Source of the DNA: Methanobacteriota archaeon
GTDB taxonomy: Archaea; Halobacteriota; Methanosarcinia; Methanosarcinales; Methanoperedenaceae
NCBI GenBank assembly: GCA_018900975.1
Contig: JAHIFK010000067.1
Coordinates: 1-19,140, forward strand
DNA: 19,140 bases
Reading direction: 5' to 3'
Shown: positions 1 through 6,505 of the stretch, piece by piece
How the letters are laid out: each line of letters begins with the position of its first letter
How positions within the stretch are numbered: position 1 is the first letter of the stretch
Program-made: the position numbers and the translations under genes
The notes under the pieces: model-generated
What the model was told of the DNA's origin: nothing
What the model saw: the letters and a program-made list of their open reading frames with translations, nothing else
The model's database searches: none

Positions 1-39
1 AAAAGGGCGATAATGCTGGCGAGCGCTCTGAAAAAGTAA
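1..39 (+). CDS. C-terminal end of an unidentified protein (5' end outside window)
   Basis: An open frame enters from the left edge and stops at TAA 37-39, giving the tail KRAIMLASALKK. It is followed at once by a T-run and then by a convergent gene, as expected for a real gene end. Twelve codons are too few to name a family. It could be chance, since any frame without a stop would look like this over 39 bases; the terminator-like sequence that follows is the only support. Confidence 0.4.
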   Translation, partial: KRAIMLASALKK

Positions 40-86
40 TTTTTCTAAAAATAAAAAAAGATAGAATGGAGAGGTTTATTCCTCTC
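39..86. terminator. Bidirectional terminator between convergent genes
   Basis: A perfect 6-bp stem (GAGAGG 69-74, CCTCTC 81-86, loop TTTATT) overlaps the stop codon of the minus-strand gene. Read on the minus strand it is followed by a long T-rich tract (the A-run at 47-59 on the plus strand). On the plus strand a short T-run at 39-44 follows the stop of the upstream gene. Archaeal termination depends mainly on such T-tracts, so the region can serve both genes. Confidence 0.55.
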
Positions 87-1740
87 GTCTTCTATTGTAC
101 ATCAGTGCCATCAAACCGATCACACTGAGAATGGGCAATGCGATTGTTGGGAACTCCGGGATGGCAGTAGTTCCGTCTGAGGATGCTACTGTAAGGTCAT
201 ATAGGATTGGCGACACATCTCCAGATACGATCTGAAGGGTTGTCTGTACCTGCAGATACTGTCCGGCAGATGTTGAGCTAAGCGAAACTCCACTCGATGC
301 CGTCTCCCATCCGCCCCATGTTGTCCCATCGGGCGAACTTCTTACCTTTACAGTAATCGATGTACCAGGTGGTGTATAACCATTCCATGAGACTTTGCCC
401 CATGTCGTACCCGCAGCACCACTGTCATAGTCCACGGTCCATGTGCCTATTTTTGTGGTGATCGACCTTGAAATATAACCTGTCATGTCGCTATATCCAT
501 AATGTTGCGCTATTCCAGAGCCTGTAATTCCTTTTATTAACTTTGAGAGATCTATTGTATCTGTAGCTGGATTTATCCTTTTTATGTATCCATCATTGAG
601 ATTTACAGCCCAGACCTTACCTGCATTATCGACTGAGACACCTGTCGGGTAATTACCAACGTTGATAACAGCTTTCTCAACTCCGTCGTGATCATAGCGC
701 GTAACAATATTAGAAGGCGAAGTTGCAACCCATACATCATTATCTGGTGTCACCGCAACGCCTCTGGATTGATATTTTCCTATTTTTGTCCAATCCTTGG
801 AGGCAGAAAGGACATTTATTCTCGATAATTTGGACGATTCCCAACCTGAAACAAATAAGTGGTTATCTGTATCCAGTCCAATACCATAAACAAAATGGCC
901 TGGATATATATAACTCACTGCATCAGTACTGGGATCAATTCTCGCAACAGTATTACTATCTTGACCTGATGACCAGAGTATTCCCAGTTTATCCACAACA
1001 GCTCCATATGGTTTATTGTTTGGTGTATTGATGGTTTTTATTATGGCTCCTGTTACCCCATTTATGTAGTAATATTTCTGCTGACCGTTTGAGCCAGCCC
1101 ACACGTTATTGCTGCTATCGATAGCAATACCTCGAGGGCCAATTCCCCACTCGTTATTTTCGTACGTTCCCGCAGAAACACCCAAAAATACTTCTTTCAG
1201 CACGCATTCATCATTGCTAAAAGATGCATATGAAGGCCATGCTAATATTTCAGTGCCATACTGGTTTGTGATATCACCGTCGCCGTTAATGTCCTGAGAT
1301 GTTTGTATGACTCCATCACTGTTTCTATCTTCACATTGCCCGGCTTCATATAGCCCTATCTTCACAACAGTCCCAGTTGCCCTATTTCCAAACCAGACAT
1401 TTCCACTAAGATCAACGGTTGTCCTGGATGGACTGCCCTGTGCTTTATCCTGCGGACCTGTTCTATATCGCCCTAATTCTTGACCAGTCTCGGTATTTAC
1501 TTTGGAAACCGTACCTTCATTCGAGTTTGGAATCCAGATAAAGGGAAGTGCGCTCGGTGTTTTAGACAATTGCAGCTGATCTGCCACTGATGTATGCTCA
1601 ACGCCGACAAGGGTTCCCTCGTCAAAATCTGCATCTAAAGTATATGTTCTTGACAATGCTGCCACTGCGGGATACGCCATCGATGAAACGATTATCCCAA
1701 CCAGAAGCAGTGTTATTGCTTTACTAATTATTCTTTTCAT
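76..1740 (-). CDS. Secreted beta-propeller protein with PEF-CTERM sorting signal
   Basis: The likely start is ATG 1738-1740 (554 aa), because GGAGTG sits just upstream and a clear Sec signal peptide follows (MKRIISKAITLLLVGIIVSS, cleaved near AVA-AL). The frame extends 14 codons further up without a signal-like sequence. The mature protein has about six NHL/Vgb-like propeller repeats with recurring VW.. and RI/KV strand motifs (residues ~65-400). Inside one repeat are two acidic loops, DRNSDG and DINGDGDI (residues ~138-157), resembling calcium-binding dockerin/EF loops and flanked by two cysteines (136, 179). A beta-rich domain follows (~420-520). The C-terminus is PEFPTIALP + hydrophobic helix + NRRREE, a PEF-CTERM signal: in methanogen-lineage archaea this is the substrate mark for an archaeosortase that removes the helix and anchors the protein outside. 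No archaeosortase gene lies in the window. The ligand or enzymatic activity is unknown; resemblance to virginiamycin B lyase is to the fold only. Confidence 0.88.
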   Translation of the reverse strand: MKRIISKAITLLLVGIIVSSMAYPAVAALSRTYTLDADFDEGTLVGVEHTSVADQLQLSKTPSALPFIWIPNSNEGTVSKVNTETGQELGRYRTGPQDKAQGSPSRTTVDLSGNVWFGNRATGTVVKIGLYEAGQCEDRNSDGVIQTSQDINGDGDITNQYGTEILAWPSYASFSNDECVLKEVFLGVSAGTYENNEWGIGPRGIAIDSSNNVWAGSNGQQKYYYINGVTGAIIKTINTPNNKPYGAVVDKLGILWSSGQDSNTVARIDPSTDAVSYIYPGHFVYGIGLDTDNHLFVSGWESSKLSRINVLSASKDWTKIGKYQSRGVAVTPDNDVWVATSPSNIVTRYDHDGVEKAVINVGNYPTGVSVDNAGKVWAVNLNDGYIKRINPATDTIDLSKLIKGITGSGIAQHYGYSDMTGYISRSITTKIGTWTVDYDSGAAGTTWGKVSWNGYTPPGTSITVKVRSSPDGTTWGGWETASSGVSLSSTSAGQYLQVQTTLQIVSGDVSPILYDLTVASSDGTTAIPEFPTIALPILSVIGLMALMYNRRREE

Positions 1741-1812
1741 AATATCACTCCAATTACAATGAGGAATCACCATAAACCTCATTATTTAAAATCAAAATAG
1801 AAGGTTTTCTTA

Positions 1813-1821
1813 GTATTTAAA
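1813..1821 (-). promoter_or_regulatory. TATA box of the PEF-CTERM gene
   Basis: On the minus strand this reads TTTAAATAC, about 75 nt before the ATG at 1740, implying a leader of roughly 50 nt that contains the GGAGTG ribosome site. A second AT-rich candidate (TTTTAAATAA, near 1782-1792) would give a shorter leader. Inferred from sequence only. Confidence 0.4.
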
Positions 1822-1845
1822 TTTATTGCTTTTGAAAAATAATTA

Positions 1846-1863
1846 TTATGATTGTAATCATAA
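1846..1863. promoter_or_regulatory. Intergenic palindrome, putative operator (copy 1)
   Basis: TTATGATT-GT-AATCATAA is a perfect 8-bp inverted repeat with a 2-nt spacer. It lies between the two divergent TATA boxes (1813-1821 and 1901-1908). Its core ATGATT-GT-AATCAT differs by one base from a palindrome at 10151-10164, also in a divergent promoter region. The shape recalls Fur/DtxR-type metal-regulator boxes, but the regulator is unknown. Confidence 0.5.
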
Positions 1864-1900
1864 GCATGTGAATTCAATATTTGGAGTATCTTTCGCAGAT

Positions 1901-1908
1901 TTTAAATA
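1901..1908 (+). promoter_or_regulatory. TATA box of the rhodanese-like gene
   Basis: TTTAAATA lies 31-38 nt before the ATG at 1939. With archaeal spacing of about 25 nt from box to transcription start, the mRNA would be leaderless or nearly so, which fits the lack of a Shine-Dalgarno match before the ATG. Confidence 0.5.
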
Positions 1909-1938
1909 TACGTATATACCAGATAGAAAATCATAACT

Positions 1939-2349
1939 ATGAAAAAAATAATAATTGTGGAAATTTTTCTTGTCATAATGTCAGGATGTCTAACTACGAC
2001 AACAAACCAATACGATGAGCCGAGATTTTATAATATTAATATTTACCAGGCTAAAGAGAGTTTAGACGAAAAACTTGAAGAGACCATTCTGGATGTCAGG
2101 TCACATGATGAGTATGCTTCGGGGCACTTGAAAGATGCCATGAATATTCCTCTCCAGGATTTTAATAAAACAGATGTCATGAAAGAACTCGACAAGATTC
2201 CGAAGAATAATTTTATTTTAATATATTCCAATGACAGCAGAAGTGCTCAAGCAAGTCAAATATTGATAGACCGTGGCTTTACTCTAGTATATAATATGGA
2301 GGATGGAATTACAGCCTGGATTGATGCAGGATTTGAAATAGTAAAATGA
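1939..2349 (+). CDS. Rhodanese-like lipoprotein lacking the catalytic cysteine
   Basis: The 136-aa protein begins with a short basic and hydrophobic signal ending in the lipobox IMSGC (Cys17), so it is predicted to be a lipid-anchored exported protein. The rest is one rhodanese domain: ILDVRSHDEYASGHL (CH2A-like motif), MNIPL, and the active-site loop region ILIYSNDSRSAQAS, then GF.LVYNMEDGITAW. In active rhodaneses the loop carries a cysteine (Y-C-R-S-G-x-R-S); here it reads YSNDSRS, and the only cysteine in the whole protein is the lipobox one. Classical sulfur transfer through a persulfide is therefore not possible. A binding or sensing role outside the membrane is an inference. It has its own near-leaderless promoter and is divergent from the PEF-CTERM gene. 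Confidence 0.85.
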   Translation: MKKIIIVEIFLVIMSGCLTTTTNQYDEPRFYNINIYQAKESLDEKLEETILDVRSHDEYASGHLKDAMNIPLQDFNKTDVMKELDKIPKNNFILIYSNDSRSAQASQILIDRGFTLVYNMEDGITAWIDAGFEIVK

Positions 2350-2438
2350 AATATTATATCATTTGAATTCCTAATTCAGGCATAATGGAACATTTATTAT
2401 TTTATTTTCCATTCAAAATCTTTCCGATTGAGCGTTGA

Positions 2439-3233
2439 ATGTCATGGAGTAATACCCTGAAAGGAGAACTTCCTAATGAAAAACTGTTACTACTTCCCAG
2501 GGGCTTTGAAGTCATCGGTGATATCGCCATACTAAATCTTCTGCCATCGCTTTCTGATGAAAAACATCTTATTGCCCAGACTCTTGTATCACACAGCAAG
2601 AATATCAAAGTAGTTCTTCTAAAAAAGAACAAGCTTGCTGGAGAGAAACGCATTGCGGAATTTGAAATACTAATCGGTGACAGGACAACAACTCTGCACA
2701 GGGAGAACGGATGCGTTTTCCATGTTGATATCGCTAAAACCTACTTTTCCGGGAAGATGTATTTTGAGAGGGACAGGATAGTACAGAAAGTAAATGATGG
2801 CGAGGATGTCCTTGTTCTGTTCTGCGGGGTAGGACCTTTCTTGATACCGATCAGGAAAAAAAAGGATGTCAGGATAATAGGACTTGATAATAATCCGGCT
2901 GCCTGCCTCCTGTTCAGGAAGAACGCAGAGCAGAATAACATTGAAGCTGAAATAATTCTCGGCGACGCAAATTCCGTGGGAGCAATTTTCAAAAAAAAAT
3001 TTGACAGGATAGTGATACCCACACCCTATGGACAGGATCGTTTCCTAAACCTTGCCCGCCCCCTGTTGAAACCAGGCGGTACTGTCCATTTTTATACATT
3101 CAAGAAAGATTTTGAAATACCACATTTCAAGAGACTGCTTGAGGAAATGGGTTGGGATATCGACTATTACCGGGACTGCGGCTGCGTAGCGCCAAGAGTA
3201 AGCAGGTATGTTTTTGACCTGAAAGAAAAGTAA
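2439..3233 (+). CDS. Trm5-like class I SAM-dependent methyltransferase
   Basis: The 264-aa protein belongs to the Trm5/Taw2 family, whose members modify G37 of tRNA (m1G37 or wyosine pathway). Residues 10-31 (ELPNEKLLLLPRGFEVIGDI) match the family's N-terminal domain start, and YFSGKMYFERDRI (~102-114) matches the conserved stretch before the catalytic domain. SAM motif I is LVLFCGVGPF (125-134), the acidic ribose-binding residue is in GLDNNP (D150), and the end is GCVAPRVSRYVFDL. It is shorter than typical Trm5. The catalytic NPP/NLP-type motif is replaced by IPTPYG (193-198), so the exact reaction is uncertain. From memory, Methanosarcinales carry a paralogue with this PTPYG signature; this is probably that group and not the housekeeping Trm5. 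A stop codon directly precedes the ATG, which fixes the start. Confidence 0.78.
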   Translation: MSWSNTLKGELPNEKLLLLPRGFEVIGDIAILNLLPSLSDEKHLIAQTLVSHSKNIKVVLLKKNKLAGEKRIAEFEILIGDRTTTLHRENGCVFHVDIAKTYFSGKMYFERDRIVQKVNDGEDVLVLFCGVGPFLIPIRKKKDVRIIGLDNNPAACLLFRKNAEQNNIEAEIILGDANSVGAIFKKKFDRIVIPTPYGQDRFLNLARPLLKPGGTVHFYTFKKDFEIPHFKRLLEEMGWDIDYYRDCGCVAPRVSRYVFDLKEK

Positions 3234-3287
3234 TCTATTATTGTGTTCATCCCCGGTTGTTTTCAGGAATATTAGTGAATTCTTCCC

Positions 3288-4511
3288 TCATCCGTCCTTG
3301 AAATCAAAGAGCGACTTCTGTGGCTCAGTAGCTTTTTCCAGCATTTTTTCCCTCGCCGCGCTGCCCAGTTCCACTTTACCATACTGTCCCCCTCCTCCGG
3401 GAATTACCCTTAACTTCCCATTCCTGAAGGCATTTATTGCATCTATCACGCGCTCATCCACCCCAGAATAATTGACAGCGCTATCAACAAGCACAGCCAC
3501 CTCAGAACCGCACTGCTTTATGAGAACATCCCATATTTTCTGGACTCCTTTTGTATTCGTTCCAATTCCCAGCGCCATCGCGATTATCTCGGATAGCGGT
3601 ATCAGGTAAAGATACGGGGGTCTGTGGGGCGGATGGTGCGGCGTGTCATATGAAGCAAGTTCGTTCACCCTGTCCTTCACCCCCTTTTTAATAGTGCCGC
3701 GGCATGAGCATCTCCAGTTATTTATGATGCTCTCACGCATTGTATAATGTTTGAAGCACCGAATGCATGCGCTCTCATTATATTTCCCCTCCTCAGGAGG
3801 CATTCCAACATTCAGGAGAGGTTTTCTCCCTTTCTTCCGGATAATCGCCATCGAAAGCTCGTCAAAACTGATATCCTCCATTTCAAACCTGTTGAACTCC
3901 CGCGCCAGTTTGTTGACATAGGGGGAATGGGCATCCGAGTTAGTGAGGAACGTAAGGCAGGAAAGTTCTGAGATCCTGTCTGCATAAGATGTATCTGCGC
4001 TCAGGCCCAGTTCGATAAGATAAATGTATTCAGACAGATCACCATAGCAATCTTTCAGCGAATTATGGTACGCATACATGGCAGTCCACGGAGTAAAGGC
4101 ATGAGCCGGACCGATAAGTGCCCCCGCATCCTTTGCAGCCTGTGCTATCTCCACACCTGTCAGCTTTACATTTGGCCTTCCGTCCGAGTCGATATTTTTT
4201 GAGTTCGGCTTCATGAACTCGTACAGTTCCTCTGCTTTTGATACCGAAGGAATGATGATAAGATGGTGCACCTGGTTTGCATCCTCGACCTCTGTAGTGA
4301 GGACGAAATGGATATTGTCAATTGAAAAAACGCCGTTCTCCTCCCTGATATTTTTAATTTCAGAAAGCCATTTCGGATGCAGGCAGTCTCCCGTAGCGAC
4401 AAGCTGGATGCCTTTTTTCCTGGACTCTGAGGCAAGCGTGGGCAGGTCCATCTTCGGAGAGGTAGCCATGCTGTATTTTGAATGGATGTGAAGGTCTGCG
4501 TTTATGTGCAT
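3288..4511 (-). CDS. Endonuclease Q (PHP-domain DNA repair nuclease)
   Basis: The start is taken at ATG 4509-4511, giving 407 aa beginning MHINADLHIHSKYS, the usual N-terminus of the family; the frame runs further upstream only into non-coding GC-rich sequence. The PHP metal site is visible as DLHIHSKYS, GPAHAFTPW and TNSDAHS. A C4 zinc site follows (ACIRC ... WRCSCRG), then GTIKKGVKDRV, HRPPYLYLIPLSEIIA, and the C-terminal RNGKLRVIPGGGGQYG. This order matches EndoQ (the former TIGR00375 family), which nicks DNA 5' of deaminated bases such as uracil and hypoxanthine and at abasic sites. It is convergent with the Trm5-like gene. A TATA-like stretch near 4528-4538 would make it close to leaderless, and a perfect palindrome GTTAATTAAC (4518-4527) sits directly before the start. 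Confidence 0.88.
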   Translation of the reverse strand: MHINADLHIHSKYSMATSPKMDLPTLASESRKKGIQLVATGDCLHPKWLSEIKNIREENGVFSIDNIHFVLTTEVEDANQVHHLIIIPSVSKAEELYEFMKPNSKNIDSDGRPNVKLTGVEIAQAAKDAGALIGPAHAFTPWTAMYAYHNSLKDCYGDLSEYIYLIELGLSADTSYADRISELSCLTFLTNSDAHSPYVNKLAREFNRFEMEDISFDELSMAIIRKKGRKPLLNVGMPPEEGKYNESACIRCFKHYTMRESIINNWRCSCRGTIKKGVKDRVNELASYDTPHHPPHRPPYLYLIPLSEIIAMALGIGTNTKGVQKIWDVLIKQCGSEVAVLVDSAVNYSGVDERVIDAINAFRNGKLRVIPGGGGQYGKVELGSAAREKMLEKATEPQKSLFDFKDG

Positions 4512-4698
4512 GATGGGGTTAATTAACTGTATGGAATATAGGGATTGTGATATCTTTTCATTCGTCATCGGATAAGAGAAAAACCGCGAGATCGAAGACG
4601 GATTGCGCGAAGTACACGTCCACGTATGCCAGCGCACTGACATACGTTGCACGCAATCGACTGGCATGACAGTCGACGCGGATGCGCTCGGATTTCGT

Positions 4699-4723
4699 AT
4701 CCGTGGAAATCCGTCAAATCCGT
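4699..4723. repeat. Short degenerate tandem repeat (three ATCCGT units)
   Basis: ATCCGT begins at 4699, 4709 and 4718, with A-rich spacers between. On the minus strand it reads as repeated ACGGAT units. Similar ACGGAT-type runs are, from memory, scattered through intergenic DNA of many environmental genomes; this is not verified here. Confidence 0.5.
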
Positions 4724-4839
4724 GCATCTCCCCCCCTGCATCAAGAGAACTGAAAGCGCAGGTACCCGCGAAGTGAAGTGCCCAGTTCCCCGGCAGCGGC
4801 GATCCTGGACACAGGCGAACCGGAAGGCTCCGCAGTTTT

Positions 4840-4875
4840 ACTATTTGAATAGTTAACTACATAATATTATAAATT
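4840..4875 (+). promoter_or_regulatory. Promoter and putative operator of the small RHH-like gene
   Basis: An inverted repeat ACTATT-TG-AATAGT (4840-4853) lies directly upstream of a TATA-like stretch (TAATATTATAAATTA, about 4862-4876). The ATG at 4889 is then at or within a few bases of the expected transcription start, so the gene is probably leaderless. An inverted repeat next to the box fits autoregulation by a small DNA-binding protein, which is an inference. Confidence 0.45.
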
Positions 4876-4888
4876 AAAGTATTCCCTT

Positions 4889-5089
4889 ATGAATATTGAG
4901 ATTTCACCTGAAATGGAAAAGCTTTTTAAAAAATATGTTCTTGAAAAACATGGAAAATTACGCGGGAAATTAGGTGAAGAATTGGAAAAGGCAATATCAT
5001 TGTACTTGATCCATGAGAGCGCCATGAAAGCGTATGTTAAAAAGAGGAAAGACAAGTTAGAGGCGTACAGGAGCGACCAGACCGCATGA
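4889..5089 (+). CDS. Small putative ribbon-helix-helix (antitoxin-like) protein
   Basis: This 66-aa basic protein starts MNIEISPEMEKLFKKYV, continues EKHGKLRGKLGEELEKAISL and ends in a charged tail. The pattern of a short beta-strand-like start followed by K-x-G-x-L-R-G-x-L...E-x-E-K-A-I resembles small archaeal RHH or AbrB-like proteins that often act as antitoxins or repressors. No toxin gene (PIN, RelE or similar) follows: the next gene is convergent. It could be a solitary antitoxin or a DNA-binding protein of another kind. The start is supported by the well-placed TATA-like box and the absence of upstream in-frame coding sequence. Confidence 0.6.
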   Translation: MNIEISPEMEKLFKKYVLEKHGKLRGKLGEELEKAISLYLIHESAMKAYVKKRKDKLEAYRSDQTA

Positions 5090-5196
5090 GCACCTCCCGG
5101 TATATTGGAAGCAAAAATTGAGTATTGAGTTCATACGAGTTAGTTGTTAATTTTCTTCATACCAGATACAGAAAGGTCGCGATTTTCAGTACATAT

Positions 5197-6465
5197 TCAG
5201 ATCTTTCGCGGATCCTTGATCTCCCCATACAGCGCGCTCGCAGCCGCTGTAGATGGAGAAGAAAGGTACACGAAAGCATCAGGGCTTCCCTGCCTGCCCT
5301 TGAAATTCCTGTTCGATGTGGAAAGGCCCACTTCGCCTTTGCCCAGCAATCCGAACGAGCCGCCCATACACGGTCCGCAGCACGGGGATTCCACGATGGC
5401 GCCGGCTTCCATGAACTGCTCAACGTATCCAGCCCTTAGCGTTTTCATGTATTCGGTATGCGAGGCTGGTATGATGAGAAGGCGAACGCCTTTTGCCACT
5501 TTTTCGCCGTTCATTATTTTTGCAACGATCTCGATATCCTCAAATCTTCCGTTAGTACATGAGCCCACGAACACCTGGTCTATCTTTGTTCCTTCCACTT
5601 CTTCAACTGATTTAACATTATCAACATTATGCGGACATGCCACCTGTGGGGGAAGGTCGCTGACATCGTACTCTTTAGTCTCGGAAAATACGGCATCCTT
5701 ATCGCTCTTCCACTGACCGTCCAGTTTAAAATCCGGTATCCTTTCCATGAGATATTTTTCTGTGGTTCGGTCAGCCTCAACTATACCTGCTTTTCCTCCC
5801 ATCTCGACTGCCATGTTGCTCATAGTCATCCTCTCCGGTATATCCATCCCTCTTACCGTGGAACCGCAGAATTCCGCGGCTTTATATCTTGCCCCTTCCA
5901 CTCCAACATCGCCAATGAGATGAAGGATAACATCCTTTGAATGCACCCGATGCGGGAGCTTTCCGTTCACCTCAAATCTCATGGTCTCAGGAACGCGGAA
6001 CCACAGCTTTCCTGTGGCGAACACGAAAGACATGTCTGTGCTGCCTATGCCTGTGGAAAATGCGCCAAGGGCTCCATAGGCGCACGTATGCGAGTCTGAC
6101 CCCACAATGAGGTCTCCAGGTCTTACATGTCCTTTCTCAGGCATCACCTGGTGGCACACACCTTCGAAAACATCGTAATTCAGGATATCCTGCTCTTTTG
6201 CGAACTGGCGCAGCATAATGTGGTTCGCAGCTGCCGCAAGTGAATCAGCGGGCACCTGATGGTCAAAAAGTATGACTATCTTTTCAGGGTCCCAGACCTT
6301 CTGTTTTTTCTTACCTTTCACGATCTCCCTGAATCCCTCTACAGCAAGAGGTCCTGTGATATCATGGGTCATGGCACGGTCAATATCCGCAAGCACGAAA
6401 TCCCCGGCTTTTACTTTCTTACCCGATGCTTTTGAAAAAATCTTTTCTGAAACCGTTTGAGACAT
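5197..6465 (-). CDS. 3-isopropylmalate / homoaconitate dehydratase large subunit (LeuC/HacA family)
   Basis: The full-length 422-aa aconitase-superfamily large subunit shows DIDRAMTHDITGPLAV, HQVPA, GSDSHTCAYGALGAF, and the three [4Fe-4S] ligands Cys303 (VGSCTNGR), Cys363 and Cys366 (CCGPCMGG), ending TSNRNFKGRQGSP and PSTAAASAL. Two paralogues of this size occur in methanogen-lineage archaea. One isomerises isopropylmalate (leucine synthesis); the other acts on homocitrate-series acids leading to 2-oxosuberate for coenzyme B. The large subunit sequence does not separate them, since the specificity loop lies in the small subunit, and no small-subunit gene is in the window. A TATA-like inverted repeat GATTA-TT-TAATC (6486-6497) lies about 25 nt before the ATG, so a leaderless transcript is likely even though the protease gene upstream runs in the same direction. 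Confidence 0.92.
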   Translation of the reverse strand: MSQTVSEKIFSKASGKKVKAGDFVLADIDRAMTHDITGPLAVEGFREIVKGKKKQKVWDPEKIVILFDHQVPADSLAAAANHIMLRQFAKEQDILNYDVFEGVCHQVMPEKGHVRPGDLIVGSDSHTCAYGALGAFSTGIGSTDMSFVFATGKLWFRVPETMRFEVNGKLPHRVHSKDVILHLIGDVGVEGARYKAAEFCGSTVRGMDIPERMTMSNMAVEMGGKAGIVEADRTTEKYLMERIPDFKLDGQWKSDKDAVFSETKEYDVSDLPPQVACPHNVDNVKSVEEVEGTKIDQVFVGSCTNGRFEDIEIVAKIMNGEKVAKGVRLLIIPASHTEYMKTLRAGYVEQFMEAGAIVESPCCGPCMGGSFGLLGKGEVGLSTSNRNFKGRQGSPDAFVYLSSPSTAAASALYGEIKDPRKI

Positions 6466-6485
6466 GTTTCCCTATGATTGCATTA

Positions 6486-6497
6486 GATTATTTAATC
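6486..6497 (-). promoter_or_regulatory. TATA-like box of the LeuC/HacA gene
   Basis: GATTATTTAATC is an inverted repeat (GATTA/TAATC) that on the minus strand reads GATTAAATAATC. It is 21-32 nt before the start codon, which fits an archaeal promoter with a leaderless transcript. It sits in the 40-nt gap behind the presenilin-like gene, so read-through from there is also possible. Confidence 0.4.
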
Positions 6498-6505
6498 TTT
6501 TGGCA

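Larger units (their letters stand above)
4512..4888. other. GC-rich gene-free island with hairpins (possible structured RNA or relic element)
   Basis: This 377-base gap holds no convincing gene. From about 4560 to 4835 it is visibly richer in G+C than the surroundings, and both ends return abruptly to AT-rich sequence. It contains three consecutive hairpins: ACGTATG 4622-4628 with CATACGT 4641-4647; TCGACTG 4657-4663 with CAGTCGA 4670-4676; CGGAT 4689-4693 with ATCCG 4699-4703. An alternative outer stem pairs GATTGCG 4601-4607 with CGCAATC 4652-4658. ATCCGT occurs at 4699, 4709 and 4718, a degenerate ~10-nt tandem repeat. Another imperfect hairpin with a GGAA loop lies at 4816-4832. Function unknown. 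Confidence 0.5.

Noticed and set aside
4518..4527. GTTAATTAAC palindrome as a regulatory site
   Set aside because: It is perfect but short and AT-rich, and no second copy was seen in the window, so it was kept only as a note to the endonuclease gene.
4512..4727. N-terminal extension of endonuclease Q
   Set aside because: The family begins at DLHIHS within a few residues of the ATG at 4511; the extension is out of character and runs over the island and promoter.
4647..4856. 69-aa plus-strand ORF in the GC-rich island
   Set aside because: The composition is arginine/proline/serine-rich without a domain pattern, it spans the hairpins and tandem repeat, and it has no ribosome site.
5125..5716. 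Overlapping plus-strand ORFs of 104 and 190 aa
   Set aside because: They lie wholly or mostly opposite the well-supported aconitase-family gene and have no family-like motifs or ribosome site.
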